Shown here piece after piece: positions 45,903-54,465 of a DNA stretch of 64,000 nt (positions are counted from its first letter, which is position 1; each line of letters begins with the position of its first letter). A model generated the notes under the pieces. The model worked only from the letters and a program-made list of their open reading frames with translations, had not been told where the DNA came from and made no database searches. Origin of the DNA: Flavobacterium hydatis (GTDB taxonomy: Bacteria > Bacteroidota > Bacteroidia > Flavobacteriales > Flavobacteriaceae); the NCBI RefSeq assembly GCF_000737695.1, contig NZ_JPRM01000001.1, forward strand, positions 1-64,000, written 5' to 3'. The translations under genes were made by a program, and so were the position numbers.

Positions 45903-46472
45903 TTAAGAGCGTTTCAGTTCTTCGGCAACTTTATCAAGTTCCATATACCAATCTTCTCCAAACTTGCGAATTAACGCTTCTTTTACGAATTTATAAACAG
46001 GAACTTCAAGCTCCTGACCTAAAGAACAGGCAGCATCACAAATATCCCATTTGTCATAATTAACCGCAGCAAACTCGGTAAAGTCTTTTACTCGAATTGG
46101 GTATAAATGACAAGAAACTGGTTTTTTCCAAGTTACGATTCCCTGATTATAGGCTTGTTCGATTCCGCAAAGAGCGGTTTTACCATCAAAGATTACATAG
46201 GCGCAATCTTTATTATCAATTAATGGAGTCTCTAAGTCTCCATCGGTTCCTTTTACCCAAGTTCCCTGAGCTTCGATAGCTTCAATACCTTCTTTACGTA
46301 AAAAAGGCTTCACTTTAGGATATATTTCTTCTAATATCTTTGTTTCCTCCTCACTTAGCGGAGCTCCAGCATCGCCATCAACACAGCAAGCACCTTTACA
46401 AGCTGACAAATTGCAAACAAATTCTTTTTCAAGAATATCTTCTGAAACGATGGTTTTTCCTAATTGAAACAT
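45903..46472 (-). CDS. DUF3109 family cysteine-rich protein
   Basis: 189 residues from the chosen ATG (MFQLGKTIVSED). The frame is open for 34 more codons, but a TATCTTTG promoter box lies inside that extension, so the shorter start is preferred. Conserved cysteines: CNLSACKGACC near the N-terminus and C..IC.AACSLG-type residues later, plus SCHLYPIR, likely binding zinc or iron. Function unknown; the family is common in Bacteroidetes. Confidence 0.85.
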   Translation of the reverse strand: MFQLGKTIVSEDILEKEFVCNLSACKGACCVDGDAGAPLSEEETKILEEIYPKVKPFLRKEGIEAIEAQGTWVKGTDGDLETPLIDNKDCAYVIFDGKTALCGIEQAYNQGIVTWKKPVSCHLYPIRVKDFTEFAAVNYDKWDICDAACSLGQELEVPVYKFVKEALIRKFGEDWYMELDKVAEELKRS

Positions 46473-46501
46473 GATAATAAAATACTGTAATTTATAAAGT
46501 G

Positions 46502-46509
46502 CAAAGATA
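46502..46509 (-). promoter_or_regulatory. -7 box (TATCTTTG) of the DUF3109 gene
   Basis: Perfect TAnnTTTG 30 nt before the preferred ATG and inside the longer reading frame, which decides the start. Confidence 0.5.
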
Positions 46510-46809
46510 GGCAAAGAAAACAGATGAAATGAGATTAAATTTTTACTGCAGAATCTGTTGAAATTTAACCCCAAAGTTTTTTTTTCATCAACAAAAACAA
46601 TGAAAAATTAAGTTTTAGTAGACATTTTAAAATCTTTACGAATCTCAACCAGACATTTCCGCTCAGAACTTTACTGAAAATCTTTGCGAATCCTTGAAGT
46701 AAAAACAAAATTTTGTTATAAAAATCATTATTTTACAGCTTAACACGTGTTTTTATAACAAAAATGCACTATTGTTATAATCTTATGAAAAAGCCCTAAC
46801 TTTATTATC

Positions 46810-46817
46810 TAACTTTG
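46810..46817 (+). promoter_or_regulatory. -7 box (TAACTTTG) of the MarC gene
   Basis: Perfect TAnnTTTG 30 nt before the ATG; no TTG at the -33 position. Confidence 0.5.
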
Positions 46818-46846
46818 CACATCTTTAAACACTAAATCAAAAAATT

Positions 46847-47425
46847 ATGCTAGAAATTGATTTTAAGGAAATTATCACTGTCGGGATGGTGTTATTTGCA
46901 GTAATTGATATTGTGGGTTCTATCCCAATCATTGTTAACCTAAGATCAAAAGTTGGGCATATCGAATCTGAAAAAGCTTCAATCGTTGCTGGTCTTATAA
47001 TGATTATTTTCCTTTTTATCGGAGAAGGCTTTCTTAAAATAATCGGTATCGATGTACACTCTTTTGCTGTAGCTGGTTCTTTTGTTTTATTCTTCTTAGC
47101 TTTAGAGATGATTCTTGGTATACATATTTATCGTAACGAAGAGGCAAGTTCTGCATCTATTGTTCCGTTAGCTTTTCCGTTAATTGCGGGAGCAGGTACA
47201 ATGACAACTTTATTATCCTTACGTTCTCAATTTCATACTATAAATATAGTTATAGCAATTGTACTGAATATTATCTTGGTATATATCGTTTTAAAATCTT
47301 CTTCGAAAATCGAAAAATTACTGGGCGAGAATGGCCTTGGCGTAGTTCGTAAGACTTTTGGTGTAGTCCTTTTAGCCATTGCTGTTAAATTATTTGCAGC
47401 TAATGTTAAAGGTTTGTTTGTCTAA
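46847..47425 (+). CDS. MarC family integral membrane protein
   Basis: 192 residues with six predicted helices. VLFAVIDIVGSIPII at the start (the DPIGNIP-like region of MarC proteins), FVLFFLALEMILG and PLAFPLIAGAGTM are family motifs. Despite the name (from the E. coli mar locus) the transport activity of the family is not established. Monocistronic, 127 nt before a small membrane gene. Confidence 0.88.
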   Translation: MLEIDFKEIITVGMVLFAVIDIVGSIPIIVNLRSKVGHIESEKASIVAGLIMIIFLFIGEGFLKIIGIDVHSFAVAGSFVLFFLALEMILGIHIYRNEEASSASIVPLAFPLIAGAGTMTTLLSLRSQFHTINIVIAIVLNIILVYIVLKSSSKIEKLLGENGLGVVRKTFGVVLLAIAVKLFAANVKGLFV

Positions 47426-47552
47426 CATTTATTTTCATAAATTTACCCCCTCAGAAATACTTAAATACCAGAATCTTCGTTTTAGGAATCCCAAAAACAA
47501 CAATTCGGTTTTTATATATTTCTCTTAATAGTTAGAAACAAATAATTGTCCT

Positions 47553-47756
47553 ATGAAAATTTTTACTTCCATATTAGTGCTTTTAGCATTAGCATTGATT
47601 GTTTTCAATATTACTTTGCTTGATTTTCAAAATCCTTTACAAGGAGATAGCATGGTAGCTTTTATTGGAATCGCTGCTTCATTTTGCGCTGTACTAATCC
47701 TTCTAATTTTTAGAATTTCTAAAAAAATAGAAGAAAAGATGAACGATCAACAATAA
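47553..47756 (+). CDS. Small two-helix membrane protein
   Basis: 67 residues: helix ~3-23, a short loop (LDFQNPLQGDS) and helix ~35-55, charged tail. Looks like a conserved flavobacterial membrane peptide, but I recognise no family. Its stop is one base before the FAD-protein ATG, so the two are probably one transcript. Confidence 0.65.
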   Translation: MKIFTSILVLLALALIVFNITLLDFQNPLQGDSMVAFIGIAASFCAVLILLIFRISKKIEEKMNDQQ

Positions 47757-47757
47757 T

Positions 47758-48363
47758 ATGTTTGACGTTTTAATTATTGGCGGAGGGGTATCAAGTATGT
47801 CCTGTGCACTTGTTTTAGGATCTGCACAAAACAAACCTTTTGCTATTGACAAAAAAATTGGAGTTTTTACTCACCAAAAAAACTCTTCTCTTCAAGAGGC
47901 TCTATTTAATAATGCGTATGGTATTGCACCGGGAAAATTAGGTTCTGAATTATTATCTGAAAGCACCGAACATTTAAGCCAAGCATATCCGCATATTGAG
48001 CAAATACCAAATGAAAAGGTAATAAAAATAGAAGGTGAATATCCTGAATTTTTAGTTTCCACAAACAGAAGCTCGTATAAAACTAAAATGGTAGTTGTAG
48101 GGATTGGTTCCGCAAATACATTTGCTATCGAAGGCTTGATGCAATATATCGAACCTCATAAAAAAGCTCTTCCCGAAAAACAACGCATTCAGTTAAAAAA
48201 CATCGACCATAAAGTTGCCGAAGGTATTTATGTAATTGGTACTCTGGCTGGCTGGAGAAGCCAACTAGCAATTGCTGCAGGAAGTGGCGCTGCCGTTGCG
48301 ACCGATATCTTAACAATATGGAATAATGGTGTGCAAACTCATGCACACGATAGTACTCGATAA
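47758..48363 (+). CDS. Minimal FAD-dependent oxidoreductase-like protein
   Basis: 201 residues, about two-thirds of thioredoxin-reductase length. An N-terminal FAD motif IIGGGVSSMSCALVLG and a C-terminal AEGIYVIGTLAGWRSQLAIA-type segment (only part cited: VIGTLAGWRSQLAIAAGSG) match the FAD domain of thioredoxin-reductase-like enzymes, but the NAD(P)-binding domain and the CxxC are absent. There is no sign of frameshift, so this is a genuine single-domain protein; its electron partner is unknown. Confidence 0.75.
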   Translation: MFDVLIIGGGVSSMSCALVLGSAQNKPFAIDKKIGVFTHQKNSSLQEALFNNAYGIAPGKLGSELLSESTEHLSQAYPHIEQIPNEKVIKIEGEYPEFLVSTNRSSYKTKMVVVGIGSANTFAIEGLMQYIEPHKKALPEKQRIQLKNIDHKVAEGIYVIGTLAGWRSQLAIAAGSGAAVATDILTIWNNGVQTHAHDSTR

Positions 48364-48382
48364 TATTTTGCTGTAAAATTAT

Positions 48383-48459
48383 TAAACCATATAAGTTATA
48401 TAAGTCAATATAATGCATTGCGCATATATTAAATGAACTTATATAACTTATATGGTTTA
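48383..48459. repeat. Palindromic dispersed repeat, copy 2
   Basis: Perfect 23-bp arms (TAAACCATATAAGTTATATA+AGT at 48383-48405 and inverse at 48437-48459) around an A/T-rich centre with GCATTGCGC. Same family as 12070-12153 and again between the stops of convergent genes. Confidence 0.88.
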
Positions 48460-48464
48460 AATCT

Positions 48465-48776
48465 TTATTTAACAGAAACGATTTCTTTTACTTTTATATG
48501 TTTCTCGGTGTCGGCTTTCCAGATTTCTCCTTTTAAGGAAACTTCATCTCCTTCTTTTAATTTTTTGTAATTTTCAGGACCGCCCACATTCACAATACTT
48601 ATTGTAGCATAATAAATTTCGTTTTTTTCTGTCTTTACTTTTGCCGTGTATCCGTCTTTACCAAACTCGATAGATTCTACTTTTCCTGAAATAGTGTTTT
48701 TATCTTTCATACAAGCGCAAGAAATTACAAAAGTCATTAAAACGAATAGGAAACTTATTCTTTTTATATTTTTCAT
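48465..48776 (-). CDS. Small putative lipoprotein
   Basis: 103 residues. Signal with lipobox-like VISC near residue 20 (a second Cys follows). The remaining ~80 residues are a compact beta-rich domain (TISGKVESIEFGKDGYTAKV, DEVSLKGEIWK) reminiscent of OB-like folds; no family assigned. Monocistronic. Confidence 0.7.
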   Translation of the reverse strand: MKNIKRISFLFVLMTFVISCACMKDKNTISGKVESIEFGKDGYTAKVKTEKNEIYYATISIVNVGGPENYKKLKEGDEVSLKGEIWKADTEKHIKVKEIVSVK

Positions 48777-48829
48777 GTTTATTATTTAACCGCGAAGTTC
48801 CCTAAGCATTACTCAAATTATTATTAATT

Positions 48830-49192
48830 CTACCTTAATTGAATACAACTTCCAGCAATTACTTTTAAATCTTCAAATTGTTTCCAGACTCTTATGTATC
48901 TAAAAACACCATCAAATGGTTCGTTATCATATTTTCCTTTTAGCAAAACTGTAACTCCCACAACAGCTGAATCATCGATTACATTAATTATCTGATCTGA
49001 AGCTTCTAGTACATCTATTTTCATTTTACCAGAACGATAGGTACCTAAATCGAATTGTTTAGTAATCGTTTGTCCATCTGGCAAATTAAATAGTAAATCA
49101 TCGTGAAGGATTTTTTCCAGAGCTAGAACATCTGCATCTTTAACAGCAGCTAAAAGCTCGATTTCGGCATTTACAATAGTACTTACTTCCAT
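48830..49192 (-). CDS. NTF2-like (DUF4440-type) protein
   Basis: 120 residues, one cystatin-like NTF2 fold: helix with EIELLAAVKDADVLALEKIL, DDLLFNLPDGQTITK and the closing strand FRYIRVWKQFEDLKVIAGS. Such proteins often act on small molecules or as scaffolds; role unknown. It starts 17 nt after the CtpA-type protease stop and may be co-transcribed with it. Confidence 0.78.
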   Translation of the reverse strand: MEVSTIVNAEIELLAAVKDADVLALEKILHDDLLFNLPDGQTITKQFDLGTYRSGKMKIDVLEASDQIINVIDDSAVVGVTVLLKGKYDNEPFDGVFRYIRVWKQFEDLKVIAGSCIQLR

Positions 49193-49209
49193 TTTGATAA
49201 AATTTAGCG

Positions 49210-50787
49210 TTATTTCTTCTGATTTAAAACAGCTTTAATCATTGCATCATTTTTAAGAATCATATCATAATAGTAAATTTCGCCATACAATTGTCGAGCA
49301 AATTCGGCTGTGATATAACGACTAATGATTGCTTTATTTTTCTCTAATTTTAAATCTAATCCGTTTATAGAAAGGTATTTTTGAAAAGATTTAAAATAAT
49401 CATCTGTTGCATGCATTTTAACAACAAAATCTTTATAGTTTAATCCCGTGAATGCTTTTCGGTTTTTATCTAATTGCTCAAAAACAAAATGTCCTACAAT
49501 ACCTGTTTGTAATAAATAAGCCGCACCTTCATTTCCATGTTCCATTTCGATCGGCACAAAAACATCTGGCACTATACCTCCACCTCCGTAAACAATTTTT
49601 CCCTTTGGGGTTTTATATTTTAATGTGTCAACAACTTTAATGCTGTCTTTGCTATATAGTTCTCCGTTATTAAAACGTGAATCTGATTCTTTAAAATAAT
49701 CTTCGTTTCCGTGGCTATATGGCTTCTGGATAGAACGTCCTGTTGGTGTGTAATATCTCGCAACGGTTAATCTCACGGCAGAGCCATCATTAAAATCCAT
49801 TTCGCGCTGCACCAATCCTTTTCCGAAAGAACGGCGACCAATTATATTCCCTCTATCGTTATCCTGGATTGCTCCTGCAAGAATCTCACTTGCCGAAGCG
49901 CTATTTTCATTGATTAGAATAGATACTTTTCCGTTTTCAAAACTTCCGGTTCCTGTAGCATAGGTTTTCTCTGTATCACCATTTTTATTTTTGGTAAAAA
50001 CAATCAGTTGTTTATTTTTTAGGAATTCATCGGCAATCGCAACTGCTTCTTCCATATATCCTCCTCCGTTATCACGAAGGTCGATAATAAGCGACTCGAT
50101 TCCTTTTTGCTTTAGCTTGGTTAAACCTGATTTAAACTCTGCAAAAGTGGTCTCTGCAAAACGATTAATCTTAATATATCCTGTGGTTTTATCTAATAAC
50201 ATCGTGACATCAACACTCTTTATCAGGATGACGTCTCTCTTTATTTTTACTTTTAATTTCTTTTGTTCTGATTTTCTGTAAACTGTCAATTCAATCTCTG
50301 TTCCTTTCTCTCCTTTTAGCTTAGCAAATAAGCTGTCTGAAGGAAGTTTTCGACCAAACAATTTTGTTTTTCCTACGTATAAAATCCTATCGCCAGCCAG
50401 AATTCCTGCTTTTGCCGAAGGGCCATTTTCTACAGGTTTTATAATTGCTACAGAATCTCTATACATATAAAAATTCACACCAATGCCTACAAAATCACCT
50501 TTCATACTTTCGGCAACTTCTGCTTGTTCGCTTGGCGGAATATAAACGGAATGGGGATCTAGTTTTGATAATATATTATCTACTGTAAGGTTTACAATAG
50601 AATCGGTATTAACGCTATCTACATACTCATTATTGATGAAATCAATTAATTTGTTGAGCTTGTTCTTAGAGTTGGTTTTAGCCAAAAACTGATCCTGTAC
50701 TGGAGCGTTTAGCATACCTCCAAGGACAGTTCCCAGAGCTAAAGTTACTCCAATAACTATTGGCAAATATTTAGGATTGAATTTCAT
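49210..50787 (-). CDS. S41 family C-terminal processing peptidase (CtpA/Prc type)
   Basis: 525 residues: signal/anchor helix (~8-28), PDZ domain (~85-175, GDFVGIGVNFYM, GILAGDRIL) and S41 protease domain with ENSASASEILAGAIQDN (catalytic Ser) and SFGKGLVQ (catalytic Lys). Probably a periplasmic protease trimming substrates from the C-terminus. A long C-terminal helical region follows the protease domain. Confidence 0.93.
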   Translation of the reverse strand: MKFNPKYLPIVIGVTLALGTVLGGMLNAPVQDQFLAKTNSKNKLNKLIDFINNEYVDSVNTDSIVNLTVDNILSKLDPHSVYIPPSEQAEVAESMKGDFVGIGVNFYMYRDSVAIIKPVENGPSAKAGILAGDRILYVGKTKLFGRKLPSDSLFAKLKGEKGTEIELTVYRKSEQKKLKVKIKRDVILIKSVDVTMLLDKTTGYIKINRFAETTFAEFKSGLTKLKQKGIESLIIDLRDNGGGYMEEAVAIADEFLKNKQLIVFTKNKNGDTEKTYATGTGSFENGKVSILINENSASASEILAGAIQDNDRGNIIGRRSFGKGLVQREMDFNDGSAVRLTVARYYTPTGRSIQKPYSHGNEDYFKESDSRFNNGELYSKDSIKVVDTLKYKTPKGKIVYGGGGIVPDVFVPIEMEHGNEGAAYLLQTGIVGHFVFEQLDKNRKAFTGLNYKDFVVKMHATDDYFKSFQKYLSINGLDLKLEKNKAIISRYITAEFARQLYGEIYYYDMILKNDAMIKAVLNQKK

Positions 50788-50867
50788 ATGTAGTTAATAT
50801 TTATTTTATGAATACAGGCTATTGCCATTCTTCATAAGTAACCGTGTATCTTGAAATTTCTGTAGCT

Positions 50868-51302
50868 TTATTCTTCTTCTAAAACAGGAATATGTTCTAC
50901 CTCTACTCCTGCTTTTATTAAGAATTGTATACCTGCATCATCACGATATCCGGTTTGGTAAACAACTCTTTTTATCCCCGATTGATGAATTAATTTACTA
51001 CATTCTTTGCATGGAGAAAGTGTTATATATAACGTTGCTCCTTCGCAAGATTGTGTAGATCGTGCTACCTTTAAAATAGCATTTGCCTCGGCATGCAAAA
51101 CATCCCAGCGCGTTAATCCGTCTTCGTCCTCGCAGCAATTCTCAAATCCAGTTGGCGTTCCGTTGTAACCATCTGAAATAATCATACGGTCTTTTACGAT
51201 AATTGCACCAACTTGCTTGCGCTTGCAATACGACAACAAGCTCCATTCTTTTGCTATTCGCAAATAGGCTTTGTCGTATCTATTTAACTTTTTCTTTTCC
51301 AT
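50868..51302 (-). CDS. dCMP deaminase family protein
   Basis: 144 residues. Zinc motif HAEANAIL (His, catalytic Glu) and PCKEC (two Cys) define the deoxycytidylate/cytidine deaminase fold; SDGYNGTPTGFENCCEDEDG is typical of dCMP deaminases, which make dUMP for thymidylate synthesis. Three nucleotides downstream of the HupE/UreJ-like gene and on the same strand. Confidence 0.92.
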   Translation of the reverse strand: MEKKKLNRYDKAYLRIAKEWSLLSYCKRKQVGAIIVKDRMIISDGYNGTPTGFENCCEDEDGLTRWDVLHAEANAILKVARSTQSCEGATLYITLSPCKECSKLIHQSGIKRVVYQTGYRDDAGIQFLIKAGVEVEHIPVLEEE

Positions 51303-51305
51303 TTT

Positions 51306-51899
51306 TTATCTGTTCCATATTTCGCTCTCAACAACCATCGGGATTACAACACCTATTATAAATGCCGACATCGTTAAAGTCCAGTCACGTTTTGAAAAAC
51401 GAAAAATAGTTTGTACTATATATGAGAGTATTAAAACTACAAAAACCACAATAATTTGAGCTGCCTCAATCCCTAGCGCAAATTCTCCTAATGGTAATAA
51501 CTTTGATGATGGACTTCCTCCTAATATTGTTTTAAAATAATTAGAGAATCCTAAACCATGAATTATTCCAAAGAAAAGTGTTATAAAAAACACCACATTA
51601 ATACTCTCTGTCTTGGATGATTTTCCTGCTGTAAAAAAATTAAAAAAGGCTGTTATTAAAATAGTTATCGGAATTAAAAATTCGATAATATTTACTTTAA
51701 TAGTAACGATTCCGTAAACCGAAAGTAACAATGCTAATGTATGCCCAACTGTAAAAATAGTTACAAGAAGCAAAATTCTTTTCCAATCCTTAAATGCATA
51801 AGGAATGGTTAAAGCCATTAGAAACATTACGTGGTCGTAAGCATGAATATCTAGAACGTGTTTTAATCCTATTTGAAAATAAATCCAAAAATCTGACAT
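51306..51899 (-). CDS. HupE/UreJ-like membrane protein
   Basis: 197 residues, about six helices. GLKHVLDIHAYDHVMFLMAL is the His/Asp-rich first motif of the HupE/UreJ group, and HTLALLLSVYGI and FGIIHGLGFSN follow. In hydrogenase or urease loci such proteins help nickel supply; no such genes are here, so the substrate is open. Probably co-transcribed with the dCMP deaminase gene. Confidence 0.82.
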   Translation of the reverse strand: MSDFWIYFQIGLKHVLDIHAYDHVMFLMALTIPYAFKDWKRILLLVTIFTVGHTLALLLSVYGIVTIKVNIIEFLIPITILITAFFNFFTAGKSSKTESINVVFFITLFFGIIHGLGFSNYFKTILGGSPSSKLLPLGEFALGIEAAQIIVVFVVLILSYIVQTIFRFSKRDWTLTMSAFIIGVVIPMVVESEIWNR

Positions 51900-52063
51900 G
51901 GGTATTTTAATTTAAAATTGATAAAGGGTGTGTAAACTTACGATTAATTTTGAAAATGGTAGATTGCTATTCTAAAATCATTAAATAAAAATAAGTTAAA
52001 ATTGCAGTTTCCTGAATTATAAAAATTATGAGAAAATTAAAATTAATAATTTAAAAATAGATT

Positions 52064-52071
52064 TATCTTTG
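52064..52071 (+). promoter_or_regulatory. -7 box (TATCTTTG) of the TerB-like gene
   Basis: Perfect TAnnTTTG 23 nt before the ATG. Confidence 0.5.
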
Positions 52072-52093
52072 TGATACAAAAAACCAATTAATT

Positions 52094-52525
52094 ATGTCAT
52101 TTTCAGATTTATTTGATAGCGAATTTAAACTAAGAAATAAAGGTCATTTTTCGGCTATTGTTCGCGTAGCTCTTGCAGACGGAAAAACAAATCAAGAAGA
52201 AAAAGCTTTTTTAGACAAGCTAGCTTCTAGATTAGAAATTTCGGACGAAGAGTATAAAGAAATTCTTGCAGATCCATTAAAGCACCCTATAAATGCGCCT
52301 TATTTGTATTCTCAACGTTTAGAGCGTTTATACGATTTGGCTCGTATGGTACACGTAGATCACCACATGGGAGACAGCCAAGAAATTATGTTAAGAAGAC
52401 TTGGACTAGCACTAGGATTTACTCCTGGAAACGTAAATTACATTATTGCAAAAGCACTTTCATTAGTAGATAAAAAAGTAGATTTAGATACTTTTACTTT
52501 CGAAATGCAAAATATGAATAAATAG
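52094..52525 (+). CDS. TerB-like protein
   Basis: 143 residues, all helical, TerB/DjlA N-terminal-like. Conserved acidic pairs LADGKTNQEEKAFLDKLASRL-type repeat (only in part: ADGKTNQEEKAFL, later VDHHMGDSQEIMLRRLGLAL). TerB domains bind metal ions and occur outside tellurite resistance; no other ter genes are near, so the tellurite label is not justified. Monocistronic. Confidence 0.8.
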   Translation: MSFSDLFDSEFKLRNKGHFSAIVRVALADGKTNQEEKAFLDKLASRLEISDEEYKEILADPLKHPINAPYLYSQRLERLYDLARMVHVDHHMGDSQEIMLRRLGLALGFTPGNVNYIIAKALSLVDKKVDLDTFTFEMQNMNK

Positions 52526-52540
52526 AAAGTATTCAGTATT

Positions 52541-52730
52541 CAGTCGCAGTATTCAGTTTTCTAGCTTGTACAAAAAACTGAAACTGTTACTAAAAAAGTT
52601 TACAGTCGCAGTATTCAGTTTACTAACTGGTACTAAAAACTGAGACTAATATTTAAAAAGTCTACAGTCGCATGATTCAGTTTTCTAACTGGTACTAAAA
52701 ACTGAGACTGAAAACTAAACTGTTACTAAA
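52541..52730. repeat. 62-bp tandem repeat, about three units
   Basis: Units begin at 52541, 52603 and 52665 with CAGTCGCAGTATTCAGTTTN (third unit CAGTCGCATGATTCAGTTTT). Each contains CAGTTT...AAACTG inverted half-sites that can form a hairpin. The third unit runs into extra CTGAAAACTAAACTG sequence. It fills the gap between the TerB-like gene and the fbp terminator. Confidence 0.88.
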
Positions 52731-52735
52731 AAACA

Positions 52736-52763
52736 AAAACCCGACTATTACTAGTCGGGTTTT
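52736..52763. terminator. Terminator between the tandem repeat and fbp
   Basis: 12-bp stem AAAACCCGACTA/TAGTCGGGTTTT, loop TTAC, followed by T-rich sequence; serves fbp and possibly the TerB-like gene. Confidence 0.9.
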
Positions 52764-52770
52764 ATTTTTA

Positions 52771-53778
52771 TTACTTTGCCTTAAGCATAAACTCTTCTGC
52801 TTTTTCGACCATATTATAGCTTCCGCAAAAGAACGGAACGCGTTGGTGTAATTCGGTTGGATTAATTTCCATGATTCTATTAAAACCATCAGATGCTTTT
52901 CCTCCTGCTTGCTCTGCAACAAATGCCATTGGGTTACATTCGTATAATAAACGTAGTTTTCCTTTTGGTGCTTTACTACTTGTTGGGTATAAATAAATTC
53001 CGCCTTTAATCATATTTCGATGAAAATCTGAAACTAAACTTCCTATATATCTCGAAGTATAAGGTCTATCATCTTCTTCGTGTTGGCAATATTTAATATA
53101 ATCTTTTACTCCTTGTGGGAAATGAACATAGTTTCCTTCATTTACAGAATAAATATGTCCATCTTTTGAATATTTCATATTTGGATGTGACAAATAGAAT
53201 GTTCCAATTGCTGGATTCAGTGTAAATCCGTTTACACCATGACCTGTTGTGTAAACCAACATTGTAGAAGTTCCGTAAATTACATATCCTGCTGCTACTT
53301 GATTAACTCCTGGTTGTAAAAAATCTTCGAGTGTAACTGGTGTTCCTATTGGTGTAATTCTTCTATAAACCGAAAAAATAGTTCCTACAGAAACATTTAC
53401 ATCAATATTAGAAGATCCATCAAGAGGATCCATCAAAACTACATATTTATTATTATGACTGTTATCGCTTCCTTGAACAGTAATAAAATCATCATTTTCT
53501 TCTGATGCGATTCCGCAAACAATCTCACGATTAATTAAGGTTTGAATAAAAACCTCATTTGCATACACATCTAGTTTTTGCTGATCTTCTCCTTGTATGT
53601 TTTGCTCACCAGCCGCACCAACGATGTCGACCAAACCAGCTTTGTTTACTTTATAATTAACAACTTTGGCTGCCAATCGTATAGAGTTGATAATTCGGGA
53701 AAGCTCCCCCGACGAATACTGAAATGCTTTTTGGTTCTCAATAATAAACTCTCCTAGTGTTTTATTGCGTTCTTCCAT
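52771..53778 (-). CDS. fbp: Class 1 fructose-1,6-bisphosphatase
   Basis: Gluconeogenic enzyme, 335 residues. [18 protein letters not shown] near the N-terminus, the metal-binding region [22 protein letters not shown] (key part DPLDGSSN) and the C-terminal [16 protein letters not shown] are characteristic of class 1 enzymes. Monocistronic. Confidence 0.95.
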   Translation of the reverse strand: MEERNKTLGEFIIENQKAFQYSSGELSRIINSIRLAAKVVNYKVNKAGLVDIVGAAGEQNIQGEDQQKLDVYANEVFIQTLINREIVCGIASEENDDFITVQGSDNSHNNKYVVLMDPLDGSSNIDVNVSVGTIFSVYRRITPIGTPVTLEDFLQPGVNQVAAGYVIYGTSTMLVYTTGHGVNGFTLNPAIGTFYLSHPNMKYSKDGHIYSVNEGNYVHFPQGVKDYIKYCQHEEDDRPYTSRYIGSLVSDFHRNMIKGGIYLYPTSSKAPKGKLRLLYECNPMAFVAEQAGGKASDGFNRIMEINPTELHQRVPFFCGSYNMVEKAEEFMLKAK

Positions 53779-53872
53779 TATACTATATCGTTGTAGATTT
53801 TTTTTGAAGTCACAAATATCGCCTTTTTTGTGAAATTGGTTTAAAAATTATTTAGTTAGTTTGTCCGTATTG

Positions 53873-53880
53873 TATATTTG
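53873..53880 (+). promoter_or_regulatory. -7 box (TATATTTG) of the GNAT-aspartate kinase unit
   Basis: Perfect TAnnTTTG, 71 nt before the GNAT ATG. Confidence 0.45.
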
Positions 53881-53951
53881 TTAACCAAAAGTAATAATTG
53901 AGTTCAAAAAAACCATTATTTTAGATATAAATACATTAATAATAAGAATTT

Positions 53952-54431
53952 ATGAATATTAGAAAAGGAAACCCTGAAGACATGAAAGCTGTTTTAGGCT
54001 TGATTCAGGAACTGGCCATATTCGAAAAAGAACCAGACGCAGTTTTGGTTACTGAAAGCGATTTAGTTCGCGATGGCTTTGGAGAAAACCCTCTTTTTCA
54101 TGTATTTGTAGCCGAGGTAGATGCCGAAATAGTTGGAATTGCCTTGTACTATTATCGATTCTCGACCTGGAAAGGCAAAACGATACATCTGGAGGATTTA
54201 ATTGTAAAAGATAAAATGCGTGGAACTGGTTTAGGATTTGCTTTATATTCCGAAATAATGAAGCAGGCAAAAAGAGATAAAGTAAGAAGGGTTGAATGGA
54301 ATGTACTTGATTGGAATACTCCCGCAGTAAAATTCTATGAAAATTCTGGCGCTAAAATTATCGAAGAATGGCGTGTTGTACAAATGGATGAAGCCGGAGT
54401 TGACACTTTTTTAGAGAAAAATAAAAATTAA
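53952..54431 (+). CDS. GNAT family N-acetyltransferase
   Basis: 159 residues. The acetyl-CoA motif VKDKMRGTGLGFALYSEIMKQA lies at about 94-115 and the C-terminal WNTPAVKFYENSGAKI strand-helix is typical of the SSAT-like branch (diamine acetyltransferase), but the substrate is not fixed by sequence. It is 34 nt upstream of aspartate kinase. Confidence 0.87.
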   Translation: MNIRKGNPEDMKAVLGLIQELAIFEKEPDAVLVTESDLVRDGFGENPLFHVFVAEVDAEIVGIALYYYRFSTWKGKTIHLEDLIVKDKMRGTGLGFALYSEIMKQAKRDKVRRVEWNVLDWNTPAVKFYENSGAKIIEEWRVVQMDEAGVDTFLEKNKN

Positions 54432-54465
54432 GACACAATATATAATTAAGATATAATAAATAATA

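Noticed and set aside
52094..52525. Tellurite resistance locus.
   Set aside because: Only a lone TerB-like gene is present; no terA/C/D/Z neighbours.
52541..52730. Possible CRISPR-like array.
   Set aside because: The 62-bp units are contiguous without unique spacers, only about three in number, and no cas genes are near.
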